Shown piece after piece: positions 42,684-53,193 of a stretch of 64,000 bases of DNA. Origin of the DNA: DASXYG01 sp036502625 (GTDB lineage Bacteria; Actinomycetota; Actinomycetes; Streptosporangiales; Streptosporangiaceae); the NCBI GenBank assembly GCA_036502625.1, contig DASXYG010000005.1, positions 1-64,000 on the forward strand. Reading direction: 5' to 3'. The position numbers and the translations under genes were made by a program. The notes beneath the pieces were generated by a model, which saw only the letters and a list, made by a program, of their open reading frames with translations, ran no database searches and was not told the origin of the DNA. How positions within the stretch are numbered: the first letter of the stretch is position 1; the number at the start of each line of letters is the position of its first letter.

Positions 42684-43127
42684 ATGCACGAGATCCACAC
42701 GACCCTGACCGGCAACGTCGCCGGGGAGCCGCGAACGTCCACGGGCGCGGGCGGCAACGTCCGCACGGTGCTGCGCGTCGCCGTCTCCCCGCGCTGGATG
42801 GACCGCGAGTCCGGCCAATGGCGCGACGGGCAGGCGTCGTTCGTCAACGTGGTGTGCTGGCGCGCGTTAGCGGAGAACGTCGCCGCGTCGGTGCGCAAGG
42901 GCGAGCCGGTGGTCGTCACGGGCCGCCTGAGAGTCAGTACCTACACCGCGGCCGACGACCAGAAGCGCCAGTCGGTCGAGATCCACGCCTCCTCGGTCGG
43001 CCACGACCTCGGGCGCGGAACGTCGCGCTTCGACCGCGTCAGCCGTGCGCCGACGGAACAACCGGACCACGAGGCCGACGAGGGCGCCGCTGAGGGCGGG
43101 CGATCGGGGTGGTCGGCGGCGGCATGA
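42684..43127 (+). CDS. Single-stranded DNA-binding protein paralogue (SsbB-like)
   Basis: A 147-residue SSB. The OB fold covers roughly residues 1-107: HEIHTTLTGNVAGEPRTS, VRTVLRVAVSPRWMD, FVNVVCWRALAENVAASVRKGEPVVVTGRL and VEIHASSVGHDLGRGTSRF. The C-terminal tail is short and ends SAAA instead of the acidic DDDIPF-type tip that recruits partners in housekeeping SSB. It is therefore more like actinobacterial SsbB, linked with sporulation-related DNA segregation, which suits the dynamin genes next door. I chose the ATG at 42684; a GTG at 42648 is possible. Confidence 0.85.
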   Translation: MHEIHTTLTGNVAGEPRTSTGAGGNVRTVLRVAVSPRWMDRESGQWRDGQASFVNVVCWRALAENVAASVRKGEPVVVTGRLRVSTYTAADDQKRQSVEIHASSVGHDLGRGTSRFDRVSRAPTEQPDHEADEGAAEGGRSGWSAAA

Positions 43128-43333
43128 CGCTCACACCCAGACGACGCCGCGCATGCCTTCCCACCTCTTTTCGTCCACCGTGAGGCGCTGACCGCGATCG
43201 GTGCCGGGCGAGCACCACCGGCGCGCAACAAAGGTAGCGGTTTCACGACAGGGCTGCACCCTTTGCATCTAACGTGTTACCCATCGTGATGGATACGCGG
43301 GGATCCGCTGCGACATCCCGGGATGGGGGCACC

Positions 43334-44608
43334 ATGTCGGCAGTTTCGGACACGGTCACAGGTGACCGGCGCGGCGCGCGGTTGGCGCGCCCGCGGCGCT
43401 GGCCGTTCGTCGGCCAGCCGCCGCTCGTCCGTGCCTACGTGACGTTCATCGTCGGCGTCTACGTCGTGGCGCTGGTCCACGGTGTGCTCGTCACGCCCGT
43501 GCGCGGTGCCGACCTCTACCCGTTCGCCGGGCTCGTGCTGTGCGGCGGCGTGTGCGTGGAGGCGACCCGCAGGCTCGGCCTGCCGCCCGGCGTCTCGCGC
43601 GACATGCTGTCCGCCTGGTGGCTGCCGATCGCGATCCTGCTGCCCCCGGCGTACGCGTTGATCGCGCCGATACCGCTGAGCGTGGTGCTCTACCTCCGCG
43701 CCCGGCCGATGCTGCTGTTCCGCCGCGTGTTCAACACGGCGGCCATCGGCCTCGCGGGCGGCATCGCGTCGGTGCTGTTCAGCGCCGTGGTGCCGAGCGC
43801 GGGCTCGCACGACCCGCGGTGGCTGATCGGCGCGGGCACCGGGCCGGTCTACGCGGTCGCGTGCGGGCTGGTCTTCACGGCGGTGAACATCGCGGTGGTG
43901 GCGGTCGCCGTGCGGGCGGCCGCGCCGGAGAGCCGCTGGCGCGACCTCCTGGGCGACCGCGAGGCGATGACGCTCGACCTCGTGGAGCTGTGCGCCGGGG
44001 TGCTGGTGACGATCGCGTGCGCGCTGTCGCCGATGCTGCTGCTCATCGCGCTGCCGCCGGTGATCCTGCTCCAGCGCAGCCTGCTGCACCAGCAGCTCCA
44101 GACCGCCGCCTGCACCGACGCGAAGACCGGCCTGCTCAACGCGGCCGCCTGGCACCGCGAGGCCGCCACCGTGGTGACCCGCACCCGGCGCACCGGCCAT
44201 CCGCTTGCCGTCCTCATCGCCGACGTCGACCACTTCAAGCGGGTCAACGACACCCACGGCCACCTGGTCGGCGACCAGGTGCTGATCGGCGTCGCGGGCA
44301 CGCTCCGCACCCAGGTCCGCGAGTCCGACCTGGTGGGCCGGTTCGGCGGGGAGGAGTTCGTGGTCCTGCTGCCGCGCACCGACGCGGCCGAGGCCATGCA
44401 CATCGCCGAGCGGCTGCGCACCCGCGTGGCCAGCCTGAGCCTGCCCGGCGACGACACCGCGGTCCGCGTGACGATCTCCATCGGCGTGGCCCTCCTCGGC
44501 GAGCACGGCGCCGACCTCGTCGAGCTGCTCGCCGCCGCCGACCTCGGCCTCTACCGCGCCAAGGAGACCGGCCGCGACCGCGTCTGCGTCACCGCCCAGC
44601 GCGTCTAG
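43334..44608 (+). CDS. Membrane diguanylate cyclase (GGDEF)
   Basis: A 424-residue protein. The N-terminal ~250 residues hold about six hydrophobic segments (VRAYVTFIVGVYVVALVHGV and others), a membrane sensor of no family I recognise. The C-terminal GGDEF domain has DAKTGLLNAAAWHRE, LIADVDHFKRVND and the active-site GGEEF near residue 338. RESD, five residues before GGEEF, is an RxxD inhibitory I-site, so product feedback is expected. It should make c-di-GMP, which controls sporulation through BldD in related bacteria. The ATG at 43334 follows GGGGGC; ATG 43289 is possible. Confidence 0.88.
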   Translation: MSAVSDTVTGDRRGARLARPRRWPFVGQPPLVRAYVTFIVGVYVVALVHGVLVTPVRGADLYPFAGLVLCGGVCVEATRRLGLPPGVSRDMLSAWWLPIAILLPPAYALIAPIPLSVVLYLRARPMLLFRRVFNTAAIGLAGGIASVLFSAVVPSAGSHDPRWLIGAGTGPVYAVACGLVFTAVNIAVVAVAVRAAAPESRWRDLLGDREAMTLDLVELCAGVLVTIACALSPMLLLIALPPVILLQRSLLHQQLQTAACTDAKTGLLNAAAWHREAATVVTRTRRTGHPLAVLIADVDHFKRVNDTHGHLVGDQVLIGVAGTLRTQVRESDLVGRFGGEEFVVLLPRTDAAEAMHIAERLRTRVASLSLPGDDTAVRVTISIGVALLGEHGADLVELLAAADLGLYRAKETGRDRVCVTAQRV

Positions 44609-44751
44609 TGACAGACGACATCACCGGTGCCGTCCCAGCAGTCGGCCAGGTTCGGGTGGACCGCGTTGCGCACGACGTCGACCACGTCCGGCGGCGCGTC
44701 GCCGAGCTGGGGCGTCAGCGGCCCGTTGGCGACGAACTCGTCGGCGATGGG
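44605..44751 (-). pseudogene. 3' remnant of an unidentified gene
   Basis: On the complement, 48 codons ending in TAG (44607-44605) read PIADEFVANGPLTPQLGDAP..., then DVVDVVRNAVHPNLADCWDGTGDVVCH. Third positions are almost all G or C, as in real genes of this window, yet no start codon precedes it: two bases upstream lies the stop of the GH89 gene in another frame, and no usable start continues into that gene. I read it as the surviving C-terminal end of a deleted gene. I cannot identify the family. A frameshifted extension of the GH89 protein is a less likely reading. Confidence 0.5.
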
Positions 44752-44752
44752 T

Positions 44753-46834
44753 CTAGCCGGTGAGCACCGCCCACGCGGAGCGTGCGGCCTCGACGGGATC
44801 GCCCGCCGGCGTGGCCGGATACCGTCCGGGCTCGTGGCGCCGGGCCCAGGCGTCCTCGACGGCGAACCAGTCGATGGGCTCGGGCTCCACGCCGGTGGCG
44901 AGCGAGCGGTCCAGGGAGTCGAAGAACAGCCGCCAGCGCATCGCGTAGAAGCCGCCGACCAGCCCGGCGAGCTCGCGGTTGGCGTAGTCGGCGAGGCCGC
45001 CCTCGTCCGCCGCCGCGCGCCCGCCCCACGTCGTGATCAGCGACCGCAGGTCGTACGCGACCCCCGGGTCGTCCTCGCCGGGGGCGAGCCAGGCGCCGAG
45101 CAGGAACCGGCTGTCGGTGGCGAGCAGGTCGTCCAGGGCGCCGAGCAGCGTCATCCAGCGGCCGGTGAGCGCCGCGAACCCGGCGGCGTCGCCGCGCTCG
45201 AACGCCGCCTTGACGCGGGGGAGCAGCGGCCACGCGCGGTTCGCCAGCGCCTGCCGCACCACGGTCACCAGGTCGTACCGGTACGCCTCCACGTCGCCCA
45301 GCTCTAGCGCGGCGCGCAGCAGCTCGCCCGCGCCCTCCTCGAACAACGCGAGGTCGTAGCGCGGCGCGGACGGCGACCAGCTCGCCGCGTTCGCCGCGGT
45401 CAGCGACGGCCGCGCGCAGAACGGGCCGTCCTGCGGCTCGGAGAACCCGTCGGCGGGCATCGCGTACGCGGTGCGCCGCAGGATGTCCCAGGCGCGCGCC
45501 GCGTGCGGGTCGCCGGCGCCGTAGCGGCCGCGCGCGAACCCGGCGAACCACGCATCGAGCCCGATCCGTCCCGGATGCCAGGGCAGCTCCGTGAACAGCT
45601 CGAACGCGGCCGGGTCCGTGCCGTTGCCCTCCGGCATGTACGCGATGCCGGCGCACGCGCCGCCCGGCTCGTCCCGCCAGGCGGCGAACCGGTCGGCCCA
45701 CACGCCCGCGTTGGCGCCCAGCGTGGTGTGCCCGCCGAAGTTGTGGATCGTGCCGAAGGCGTACGGCACGCCGCCCCATTGCGCCGCCCGGTCCAGTCCG
45801 GGGTGGCGGTCCGATGCGCCGTCGAGGATCAGCACGTGCGCCGGGTCGAGCGCGCCGGTCACCGCGGCCCGCGGGTTCGCCAGCCAGCCGAGCATCGCCC
45901 AGACCGCGCCGGGCCGCGCCGCCTGCAGCGCGTCCATGACGGCGCGCGCGGCGGCGTCGAGCGGCACGCCGCCGTCCAGCCCGCCCTCGTGCAGGAGGTC
46001 CATCTTGAACATGGGCGCGTCGCCGAACAGCTCGCGCTGGTGCGCGTAGAACGCGGCCGCGACCTCGGCGAACAGCCGGTCGCGCGGATCGAGCCAGCCC
46101 GGCCGGGTGAACCCCGCGGCGGGCCAGACGCCCTGGGCGATGACCGGCCCGGCGAACCCGGGCGGCACGGTGCCGAAGTAGCCGGGGAGCACCGGGCGCA
46201 TGCCGAGCGCCCGCAGCCGTTCGGCGATGCGCCGTCCCAGGTCGGCGCGGCCCGCGAGCCGCGCGGCCGGCACCGGCCCCGCGAACCCTGACATGTTCTG
46301 CAGCAGCCACCACGGCTGGTGCGCCTGGCCGGGGATCCAGGCCCGCAGATCGGCGTCGGTGTGGCCGTACGCGCGGAACGTGCGCCGGTAGACCTCCTCC
46401 GTCCCGACCGTGACCAGCACCTCGTTGACGCCGTGCAGCGCCAGGAGGTCGATCAGCCGCTCCCATTGCGGCCATTCGCGGTACGGCCCGGTGTAGCCGT
46501 CGTCGGTGTCGTTGAGCGCGAAGCGGTGCGGTACGGACGCGGTGCGCTCGACGGCCGCGCCCGGCGCGGGCAGCACGGACGGCAGCCGGGCGAGGCTGTC
46601 GCCCGGCAGCCCCGCGGAGACGCCCGCGGCCCGCGTCAAGTACCAGCGCACCCCGGTGAGCACCGTCGCCGGCGTGGAGCCGGTCACGGCCACGGCGCCC
46701 CGACCGCCGCCGACCCGGAACCGGTCCGCGCCGCCGTCCGCGTCCAGGGACACGCTGATCTGCTCGTGGTGCGCGGGCAGCAGCCGCCGCAGCGCGTCAC
46801 GCGCCGCACCGGCCCCGGTCGTCTGGTCCGTCAT
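44753..46834 (-). CDS. GH89 family alpha-N-acetylglucosaminidase (NAGLU-like), apparently cytosolic
   Basis: A 693-residue glycoside hydrolase resembling human NAGLU. The N-terminal domain holds VTGSTPATVLTGVRWYLTRAAGVS. The catalytic TIM barrel has RFALNDTDDGYTGPYREWPQWERLIDLLALHGVNEVLVTVGTEEV, NMSGFAGPVP, FKMDLLHEGG and YMPEGNGTDP, the latter two containing candidate catalytic glutamates. The helical C-terminal domain ends at AARSAWAVLTG. It would release terminal alpha-GlcNAc. No signal peptide is present: the ATG at 46834 is followed directly by a soluble sequence, so it acts inside the cell or on imported oligosaccharides. It is divergent from the DUF4192 gene. Confidence 0.88.
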   Translation of the reverse strand: MTDQTTGAGAARDALRRLLPAHHEQISVSLDADGGADRFRVGGGRGAVAVTGSTPATVLTGVRWYLTRAAGVSAGLPGDSLARLPSVLPAPGAAVERTASVPHRFALNDTDDGYTGPYREWPQWERLIDLLALHGVNEVLVTVGTEEVYRRTFRAYGHTDADLRAWIPGQAHQPWWLLQNMSGFAGPVPAARLAGRADLGRRIAERLRALGMRPVLPGYFGTVPPGFAGPVIAQGVWPAAGFTRPGWLDPRDRLFAEVAAAFYAHQRELFGDAPMFKMDLLHEGGLDGGVPLDAAARAVMDALQAARPGAVWAMLGWLANPRAAVTGALDPAHVLILDGASDRHPGLDRAAQWGGVPYAFGTIHNFGGHTTLGANAGVWADRFAAWRDEPGGACAGIAYMPEGNGTDPAAFELFTELPWHPGRIGLDAWFAGFARGRYGAGDPHAARAWDILRRTAYAMPADGFSEPQDGPFCARPSLTAANAASWSPSAPRYDLALFEEGAGELLRAALELGDVEAYRYDLVTVVRQALANRAWPLLPRVKAAFERGDAAGFAALTGRWMTLLGALDDLLATDSRFLLGAWLAPGEDDPGVAYDLRSLITTWGGRAAADEGGLADYANRELAGLVGGFYAMRWRLFFDSLDRSLATGVEPEPIDWFAVEDAWARRHEPGRYPATPAGDPVEAARSAWAVLTG

Positions 46835-46901
46835 CGCCTCACCCGTCCGGGAACGAGCCGCCGGACGCGGCGGCCGGGCCCATTGTCGATCACCGATCCG
46901 G

Positions 46902-46910
46902 TTTTCCACA
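46902..46910 (+). promoter_or_regulatory. DnaA-box-like 9-mer between the GH89 and DUF4192 genes
   Basis: A second TTTTCCACA, identical to the copy at 42578-42586, in the 128-base divergent gap. It is consistent with a DnaA box, but a single copy proves nothing. Confidence 0.3.
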
Positions 46911-46962
46911 GAACGCGATTCGGGGACTGCCCGGGAGATCGCCGGATCGTGAGGCTGGACGC

Positions 46963-48111
46963 ATGAACGACAACCACGCGGGCGGCCCGAGCGCCGTCCT
47001 CGCCATCCGCAATCCGGCCGACCTCCTGGCCGCCGTCCCCTACCTCGTGGGCTTCCACACCGATGAGAGCATCGTCGTCGTCGGCCTCGCCCGGCCGCGC
47101 ATGAACGCGGTCTTCACCATGCGGTCCGACCTCCCGCCGTCCAACGACCCCGCCGAGATCGCCGGCCGCGCGAGCTACCTGGCCCATGTCCTCGCCCTCC
47201 AGCACCCGGCGTACGCGATGATCGCCGGGTTCGGCCCCGGCGCCCGGGTGACCCCGATCGCCGAGGCCGTCCGCACCGAGATCGAGGCGCTCGACATCCC
47301 GGTCCGCGAGTCGCTGCGCGCCCACGACGGCCGCTACTGGTCCTACCTCTGCGCGTCCGTCGCCTGCTGCCCGCCGGAGGGCACCGTCTACGACCCGACC
47401 GCCAGCGTCTTCGCCGCCCACGCCACGGTTGCCGGGTGCGTCGCGCTGCCCGACCGCGCCGCGCTGGTCGCCGAGGTCGCGCCGGTGGGCGGCGCCGAGC
47501 GCGCGGCCATGCGGGCGGCCACCGAGCGCGCCGAGCGGCGGTTCGCCGCCCTGGTCGGGCGCGCGCTGTCGGGCACGCCCCCGGAAGCCGGCGAACGCCC
47601 GCCGGCCGAGGTGGGCGCCGCCGCCGTCGGCGCGGCCCTCGACCGCCACGCCGCGGGCGCCGTGCTCGGCGACGACGAGGTCGCCTGGCTGGCGTTACTC
47701 CTGACCCACCTGCGCGTGCGCGACGAGGCCTGGGTCCGCATCGACGAGCGCGACGACCACGCCCACCGCGGCGCGCAGCGCGGTTTGTGGACGCATGTGC
47801 TCCGCCGCGTCGAGCCCGACTACGTTCCCGCCCCCGCCTGCCTCCTTGCCTACACCGCCTGGCGCGACGGCGACGGCGGGCTCGCCAACGTCGCGCTCGA
47901 CCGCGCCCGCCGGGCCGACCCGGGCTACACCATGGCGTGCCTGATCGACCAGCTCCTCAGCTCCGGCAGCCCGCCGGGCGCGTGGCGCCCCCTCAACCGC
48001 GGCGACCTCGGGCTCGACGACGCCCGCGCCGCGCGCCACCGCGCCCGCCACCAGCGGCGGCGCGCCGCGCAGCCGCCGCGGCTCGCGGCAGGGGGGAGGC
48101 CGGGCCGGTGA
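46963..48111 (+). CDS. DUF4192 domain-containing protein
   Basis: A 382-residue protein of the actinobacterial DUF4192 family. It opens with LAIRNPADLLAAVPYLVGFHTDESIVVVGL, the family hallmark, followed by RAHDGRYWSYLCASVACCPPEGTVYDP and, near the end, LLAYTAWRDGDGGLANVALDRARRADPGYTMACLIDQLLSSG. The last ~40 residues are Arg/Pro-rich and unconserved. No catalytic motif is known for the family. It is divergent from the GH89 gene and precedes ettA by 66 bases. The function is unknown. Confidence 0.88.
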   Translation: MNDNHAGGPSAVLAIRNPADLLAAVPYLVGFHTDESIVVVGLARPRMNAVFTMRSDLPPSNDPAEIAGRASYLAHVLALQHPAYAMIAGFGPGARVTPIAEAVRTEIEALDIPVRESLRAHDGRYWSYLCASVACCPPEGTVYDPTASVFAAHATVAGCVALPDRAALVAEVAPVGGAERAAMRAATERAERRFAALVGRALSGTPPEAGERPPAEVGAAAVGAALDRHAAGAVLGDDEVAWLALLLTHLRVRDEAWVRIDERDDHAHRGAQRGLWTHVLRRVEPDYVPAPACLLAYTAWRDGDGGLANVALDRARRADPGYTMACLIDQLLSSGSPPGAWRPLNRGDLGLDDARAARHRARHQRRRAAQPPRLAAGGRPGR

Positions 48112-48164
48112 GCGGGCGCCGGGCGCGGTGCCGGTCACCGTCCTCAGCGCCCCCGCGGACGCCT

Positions 48165-48170
48165 TACGCT
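48165..48170 (+). promoter_or_regulatory. -10 box of a leaderless ettA transcript
   Basis: TACGCT, seven bases, then ATG (48178), without a ribosome binding site. The same hexamer and spacing occur at 35556-35561 before the cobC-like gene. Confidence 0.55.
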
Positions 48171-48177
48171 GGACGGT

Positions 48178-49841
<1,664 letters not shown>

Positions 49842-49842
<1 letters not shown>

Positions 49843-50294
49843 TGACCGCGGCCGGCCCCGCGGCGGCCGAGACCGCCACCGGCGGGACCGGCCGCCGCCA
49901 CGTCCACGAGTTCGCCGTGCGTTTCGCCGACGTCGACATGTACCGCCACGTCAACAACGTGACGTTCGTGCGCTACCTCGAAGACGCGCGCACGGCCATG
50001 ATGTTCATCGACCCGGTGAAGCGGGGCGCCGCGCCGGTGGGCGGGTGCGTCGTGCACCGCCACGAGGTCGACTACCTCCGCCCGCTGGACTTCCGCGTCG
50101 AGCCGGTCCGCATCCTCACCGGCGTGCGCGACATCACGGCCGTCACCTTCACCCTCGACCACGAGCTCGTCGACGACACCGCGTGCTACCTCCGCGCGTC
50201 CACGGTGCTCGCCGCGTACGACGTCGAGGAGGCCAGGCCCCGGCGCCTCCGCCCGGACGAACGCGCCTACCTGGCCGGGTTCGCCGCCGCCTGA
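49842..50294 (+). CDS. Hotdog-fold acyl-CoA thioesterase (4HBT family)
   Basis: A 150-residue hotdog thioesterase. FAVRFADVDMYRHVNNVTFVRYLEDARTAMM is the catalytic Asp-containing block of 4-hydroxybenzoyl-CoA-type thioesterases, and HRHEVDYLRPLDFRVEPVRI is the second strand pair. The substrate acyl-CoA is unknown. The ATG at 49842 overlaps the ettA stop by one base; this ettA-thioesterase pairing occurs in many actinobacteria, with no established reason. Confidence 0.88.
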
Positions 50295-50349
50295 CCCGCG
50301 CCGCCGCAACCCGTACGGGGAGCCGAATCATGTCCAGATAATGGACGGT

Positions 50350-50355
50350 TAGGCT
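50350..50355 (+). promoter_or_regulatory. -10 box of a leaderless MFS transporter transcript
   Basis: TAGGCT, six bases, then ATG (50362), with no ribosome binding site between. GATAATGG just upstream is a second AT-rich element. Confidence 0.5.
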
Positions 50356-50361
50356 CGTTAT

Positions 50362-51579
50362 ATGGGCAACCGGAAGTGGGTGATCCTCGCGCTGGGGCTG
50401 CTGGCGCAGACCGCGGCGTGCATGTTCCAGTTCGGCCTCCCGTACCTCCTCCCGGTGCTGCGCCAGGAGACCGGCGTCTCGCTGGCCGAGGCCGGCGTCA
50501 TCGTCGCCGCCCCCAGCACCGGGCTGCTGGTCACGCTCGTCCTGTGGGGCATCGTCGTCGACCGGCGCGGCGAGCGGCTGACCATGGCCGCCGGGCTCGG
50601 CGCCTCCGGTGTGCTGGTCGTGGCCGCCGCGCTCCTCCACCCGTCCGGCGCCTCGGGCACGCTCGTCATCACGCTGCTCTGCGGCGCCGCGGGCGCGGCC
50701 GGCGCGTCGGTGAACGCCGCCAGCGGCCGGGTCGTGCTCGGCTGGTTCCCCGCGAACGAGCGCGGCCTCGCCATGGGCCTGCGCCAGACCGCGCAGCCGC
50801 TCGGCGTCGCCGTCGCCGCGCTCGTCATGCCCGGCGCGGGCCACGCCCTGGGCTTCGCCGGCGCGCTGATCATCCCCGGTGTGGTCGCCCTGGTCATCGC
50901 GGTGGCCGTGCTGCTCGGCGTCAAGGACCCGCCCCGTACGGCGAAGGCCGCGGCGGTGGCCGCCGGCTCGCCGTACCGCACGTCGCTGCTGTGGCGCATC
51001 CACGCGTCGAGCGCGATGCTCGTCGTCGCGCAGTTCACGATCTCCACGTTCGCGTACGTCTACCTGGTCGAGATCCGCCACTGGCACCCCGGCGTGGCCG
51101 GCGGTGTCCTCGCCGCCGTGCAGTTCGCGGGGGCGGCCGCCCGGGTGCTGGCCGGCGTGTGGTCCGACCGCGTCCGCAGCCGGCTGTGGCCGATGCGCTG
51201 GCTGGCCGTGGTCAACGCGGCCGTCATGGCGGTGCTCGCCCTCGGCGCGCTCACGGGTTCGTGGATCGCCGTCCCCGCGCTCCTGATCGCCTCCGTGATC
51301 ACCGTCAGCCCAAATGGCCTGGCATTCACCGCGGTCGCGGAGCTGGCCGGCGGGTCCTGGGCGGGCCGCGCCCTCGGCGTGCACAACACCGGCCAGAACC
51401 TCACGGCCGCGCTGACCGCCCCGGTGCTCGGCGCCCTCATCGGCGTCACGTCGTACGGCGCCGCGTTCGCCCTCGCCGTCGCGTTCCCGCTGCTGGCCGG
51501 CCCGATGCTGCCCGTCGCCGCCGAACGCGCCCGGCGTCCCGGCGCACCCGCGCGGGCGGCGGTAGCCGGTGACGCCTAG
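50362..51579 (+). CDS. MFS transporter
   Basis: A 405-residue major facilitator with about 12 helices. LWGIVVDRRGERL is the A-type loop between helices 2 and 3, and GLRQTAQPLGVAVAALVMP resembles nitrate/anion or drug:H+ antiporter members with an R-Q pair in helix 4-5. The substrate is unknown. The ATG at 50362 lies seven bases after a TAGGCT box. Its stop overlaps that of the convergent GH13 gene (51576-51579). Confidence 0.8.
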   Translation: MGNRKWVILALGLLAQTAACMFQFGLPYLLPVLRQETGVSLAEAGVIVAAPSTGLLVTLVLWGIVVDRRGERLTMAAGLGASGVLVVAAALLHPSGASGTLVITLLCGAAGAAGASVNAASGRVVLGWFPANERGLAMGLRQTAQPLGVAVAALVMPGAGHALGFAGALIIPGVVALVIAVAVLLGVKDPPRTAKAAAVAAGSPYRTSLLWRIHASSAMLVVAQFTISTFAYVYLVEIRHWHPGVAGGVLAAVQFAGAAARVLAGVWSDRVRSRLWPMRWLAVVNAAVMAVLALGALTGSWIAVPALLIASVITVSPNGLAFTAVAELAGGSWAGRALGVHNTGQNLTAALTAPVLGALIGVTSYGAAFALAVAFPLLAGPMLPVAAERARRPGAPARAAVAGDA

Positions 51580-53141
51580 GCCGTGCGCAGCCACACGGCG
51601 GTGTCCGGGGGCAGCGCGTGCGGGCCGTCCGTGCCGAGGGGGCCGCTGGCGAGCAGCACCTCGGCGTGCGGCGGCAGGACCACGGACGTCTCGCCGCAGT
51701 TCAGCACGCACGTGAACGCGTCACCCCGGGCGAACGTGACGACGTCGCCGCTCAGCTCGGGACCGGCGAACGGCAGGCCGGCGAGGTCGCGGCGCAGGCG
51801 CAGCGCGTCCATGTAGAGCCGCAGCGTGGAGTCGAGGTCGGCGAGCTGGGTGGCCACCGAATAGCCGCCCCAGCCCTCCGGCATCGGCAGCCAGGGGCGT
51901 ACGCCGTCGGCGGAGAAGCCGTGCGGCGGCGGGTCGTCGTCCCACGGGATGGGCACCCGGCAGCCGTCGCGGCCGGGGTCGGTGTGGCCGCTGCGTTCCC
52001 AGATGGGGTCCTGCCGTTCGTCGTCCGGGATGTCGGTGACCTCGGGGAGGCCGAGCTCCTCGCCCTGGTAGAGGTACGCGGACCCAGGCAGCGCCAGCAT
52101 CGCGAGCACCGCGGCGCGGGCCCGCGCCAGGCCGCGCGCACCGCCGCCGTAGCGGGTGGCCGTGCGCTCCCGGTCGTGGTTGGCCAGCACCCAGGTGGGC
52201 ACCGCGCCGCCGCGCTCGGTCACCGCCAGGGTGTCCGCGATGACCTTGCTGAACGCGACCGCCGACCACGGCGCCATCAGCCAGTCGAAGCCGAACGCCT
52301 GGTGCAGTTCGTCGGGGCGGATGTAGCGCACGAGGTCGTCCACGCTGTCGGTCCACACCTCGCCGATGGCGAGCCGGTCGCCGGGATAGGTGTCGAGCAG
52401 CCGCCGCCAGGCGCGGTAGACGTCGTGCGTCTCCGGCCGCCCCCAGATCGGGCCGCCGGCGCGCGTGACCGCGTCGTTGGGCCGGTCGTCGCCGATGTCG
52501 GGCAGGTCGGCGGCCTTGTAGAGGCCCATGGCGACGTCGATGCGGAAGCCGTCGGCGCCGCGGTCGAGCCAGAACCGCAGAACGTCGAGGAACTCCGCGT
52601 GCACCTCGGGGTTGCGCCAGTTCAGGTCGGGCTGCTCGGGCGCGAACAGGTGGAGGTACCACGCGCCGTCCGGCAGCCGGGTCCACGCGGGGCCGCCGAA
52701 CACGGACGTCCAGTCGTTGGGCGGCAGCTCGCCGGCGGCGCCGCGGCCCGTACGGAAGATGTAGCGGTCGCGTTCGGGCGACCCGGGCCCGGCGGCCAGC
52801 GCGGCGCGGAACCAGGCGTGTTCCGAGGACGTGTGGTTCGGCACGATGTCGACGATCACCCGGAGGTCCTGGGCGTGCGCGTCGGCGACGAGCGCGTCGA
52901 AATCGGCGAGGGTGCCGAACAGCGGGTCCACGTCGCGGTAGTCGGCCACGTCGTAGCCGGCGTCGACCATGGGGGAGCGGTAGAACGGGGTCAGCCAGAC
53001 CGCGTCGACGCCCAGGGACCTGAGGTACGGCAGCCGGGACCTGATGCCCTCGAGGTCGCCGACGCCGTCGCCGTTGGAGTCGGCGAAGCTGCGTACGTAC
53101 ACCTCGTACACGACCGCGTTGCGCCACCAAGCCATGCCCAC
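51576..53141 (-). CDS. GH13 alpha-glucosidase (oligo-1,6-glucosidase/trehalulose-hydrolase type)
   Basis: A 521-residue intracellular GH13 enzyme. The barrel begins WWRNAVVYEVYVRSFADSNGDGVGDLEGI. Catalytic residues are Asp202 in DGFRIDVA, Glu261 in AIGEVW and Asp323 in ANHDRER; VDIVPNHTS is conserved region I, and QPDLNWRNPEV is typical of the oligo-1,6-glucosidase group. No signal peptide is seen. A -10-like TATGTT (53153-53148 on the complement) ends six bases before GTG 53141, implying a leaderless mRNA; ATG 53135 is the alternative start. It should hydrolyse alpha-linked glucosides after uptake. Confidence 0.92.
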   Translation of the reverse strand: MGMAWWRNAVVYEVYVRSFADSNGDGVGDLEGIRSRLPYLRSLGVDAVWLTPFYRSPMVDAGYDVADYRDVDPLFGTLADFDALVADAHAQDLRVIVDIVPNHTSSEHAWFRAALAAGPGSPERDRYIFRTGRGAAGELPPNDWTSVFGGPAWTRLPDGAWYLHLFAPEQPDLNWRNPEVHAEFLDVLRFWLDRGADGFRIDVAMGLYKAADLPDIGDDRPNDAVTRAGGPIWGRPETHDVYRAWRRLLDTYPGDRLAIGEVWTDSVDDLVRYIRPDELHQAFGFDWLMAPWSAVAFSKVIADTLAVTERGGAVPTWVLANHDRERTATRYGGGARGLARARAAVLAMLALPGSAYLYQGEELGLPEVTDIPDDERQDPIWERSGHTDPGRDGCRVPIPWDDDPPPHGFSADGVRPWLPMPEGWGGYSVATQLADLDSTLRLYMDALRLRRDLAGLPFAGPELSGDVVTFARGDAFTCVLNCGETSVVLPPHAEVLLASGPLGTDGPHALPPDTAVWLRTA

Positions 53142-53193
53142 AAGCTGAACATACGGCCGCGCCGATTACGAGGGACGAATCGGGCGACCGCGC

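Noticed and set aside
44608..44763. 51-codon ORF on the + strand after the GGDEF gene.
   Set aside because: It is antisense to the 48-codon remnant, which has better amino-acid and third-position statistics.
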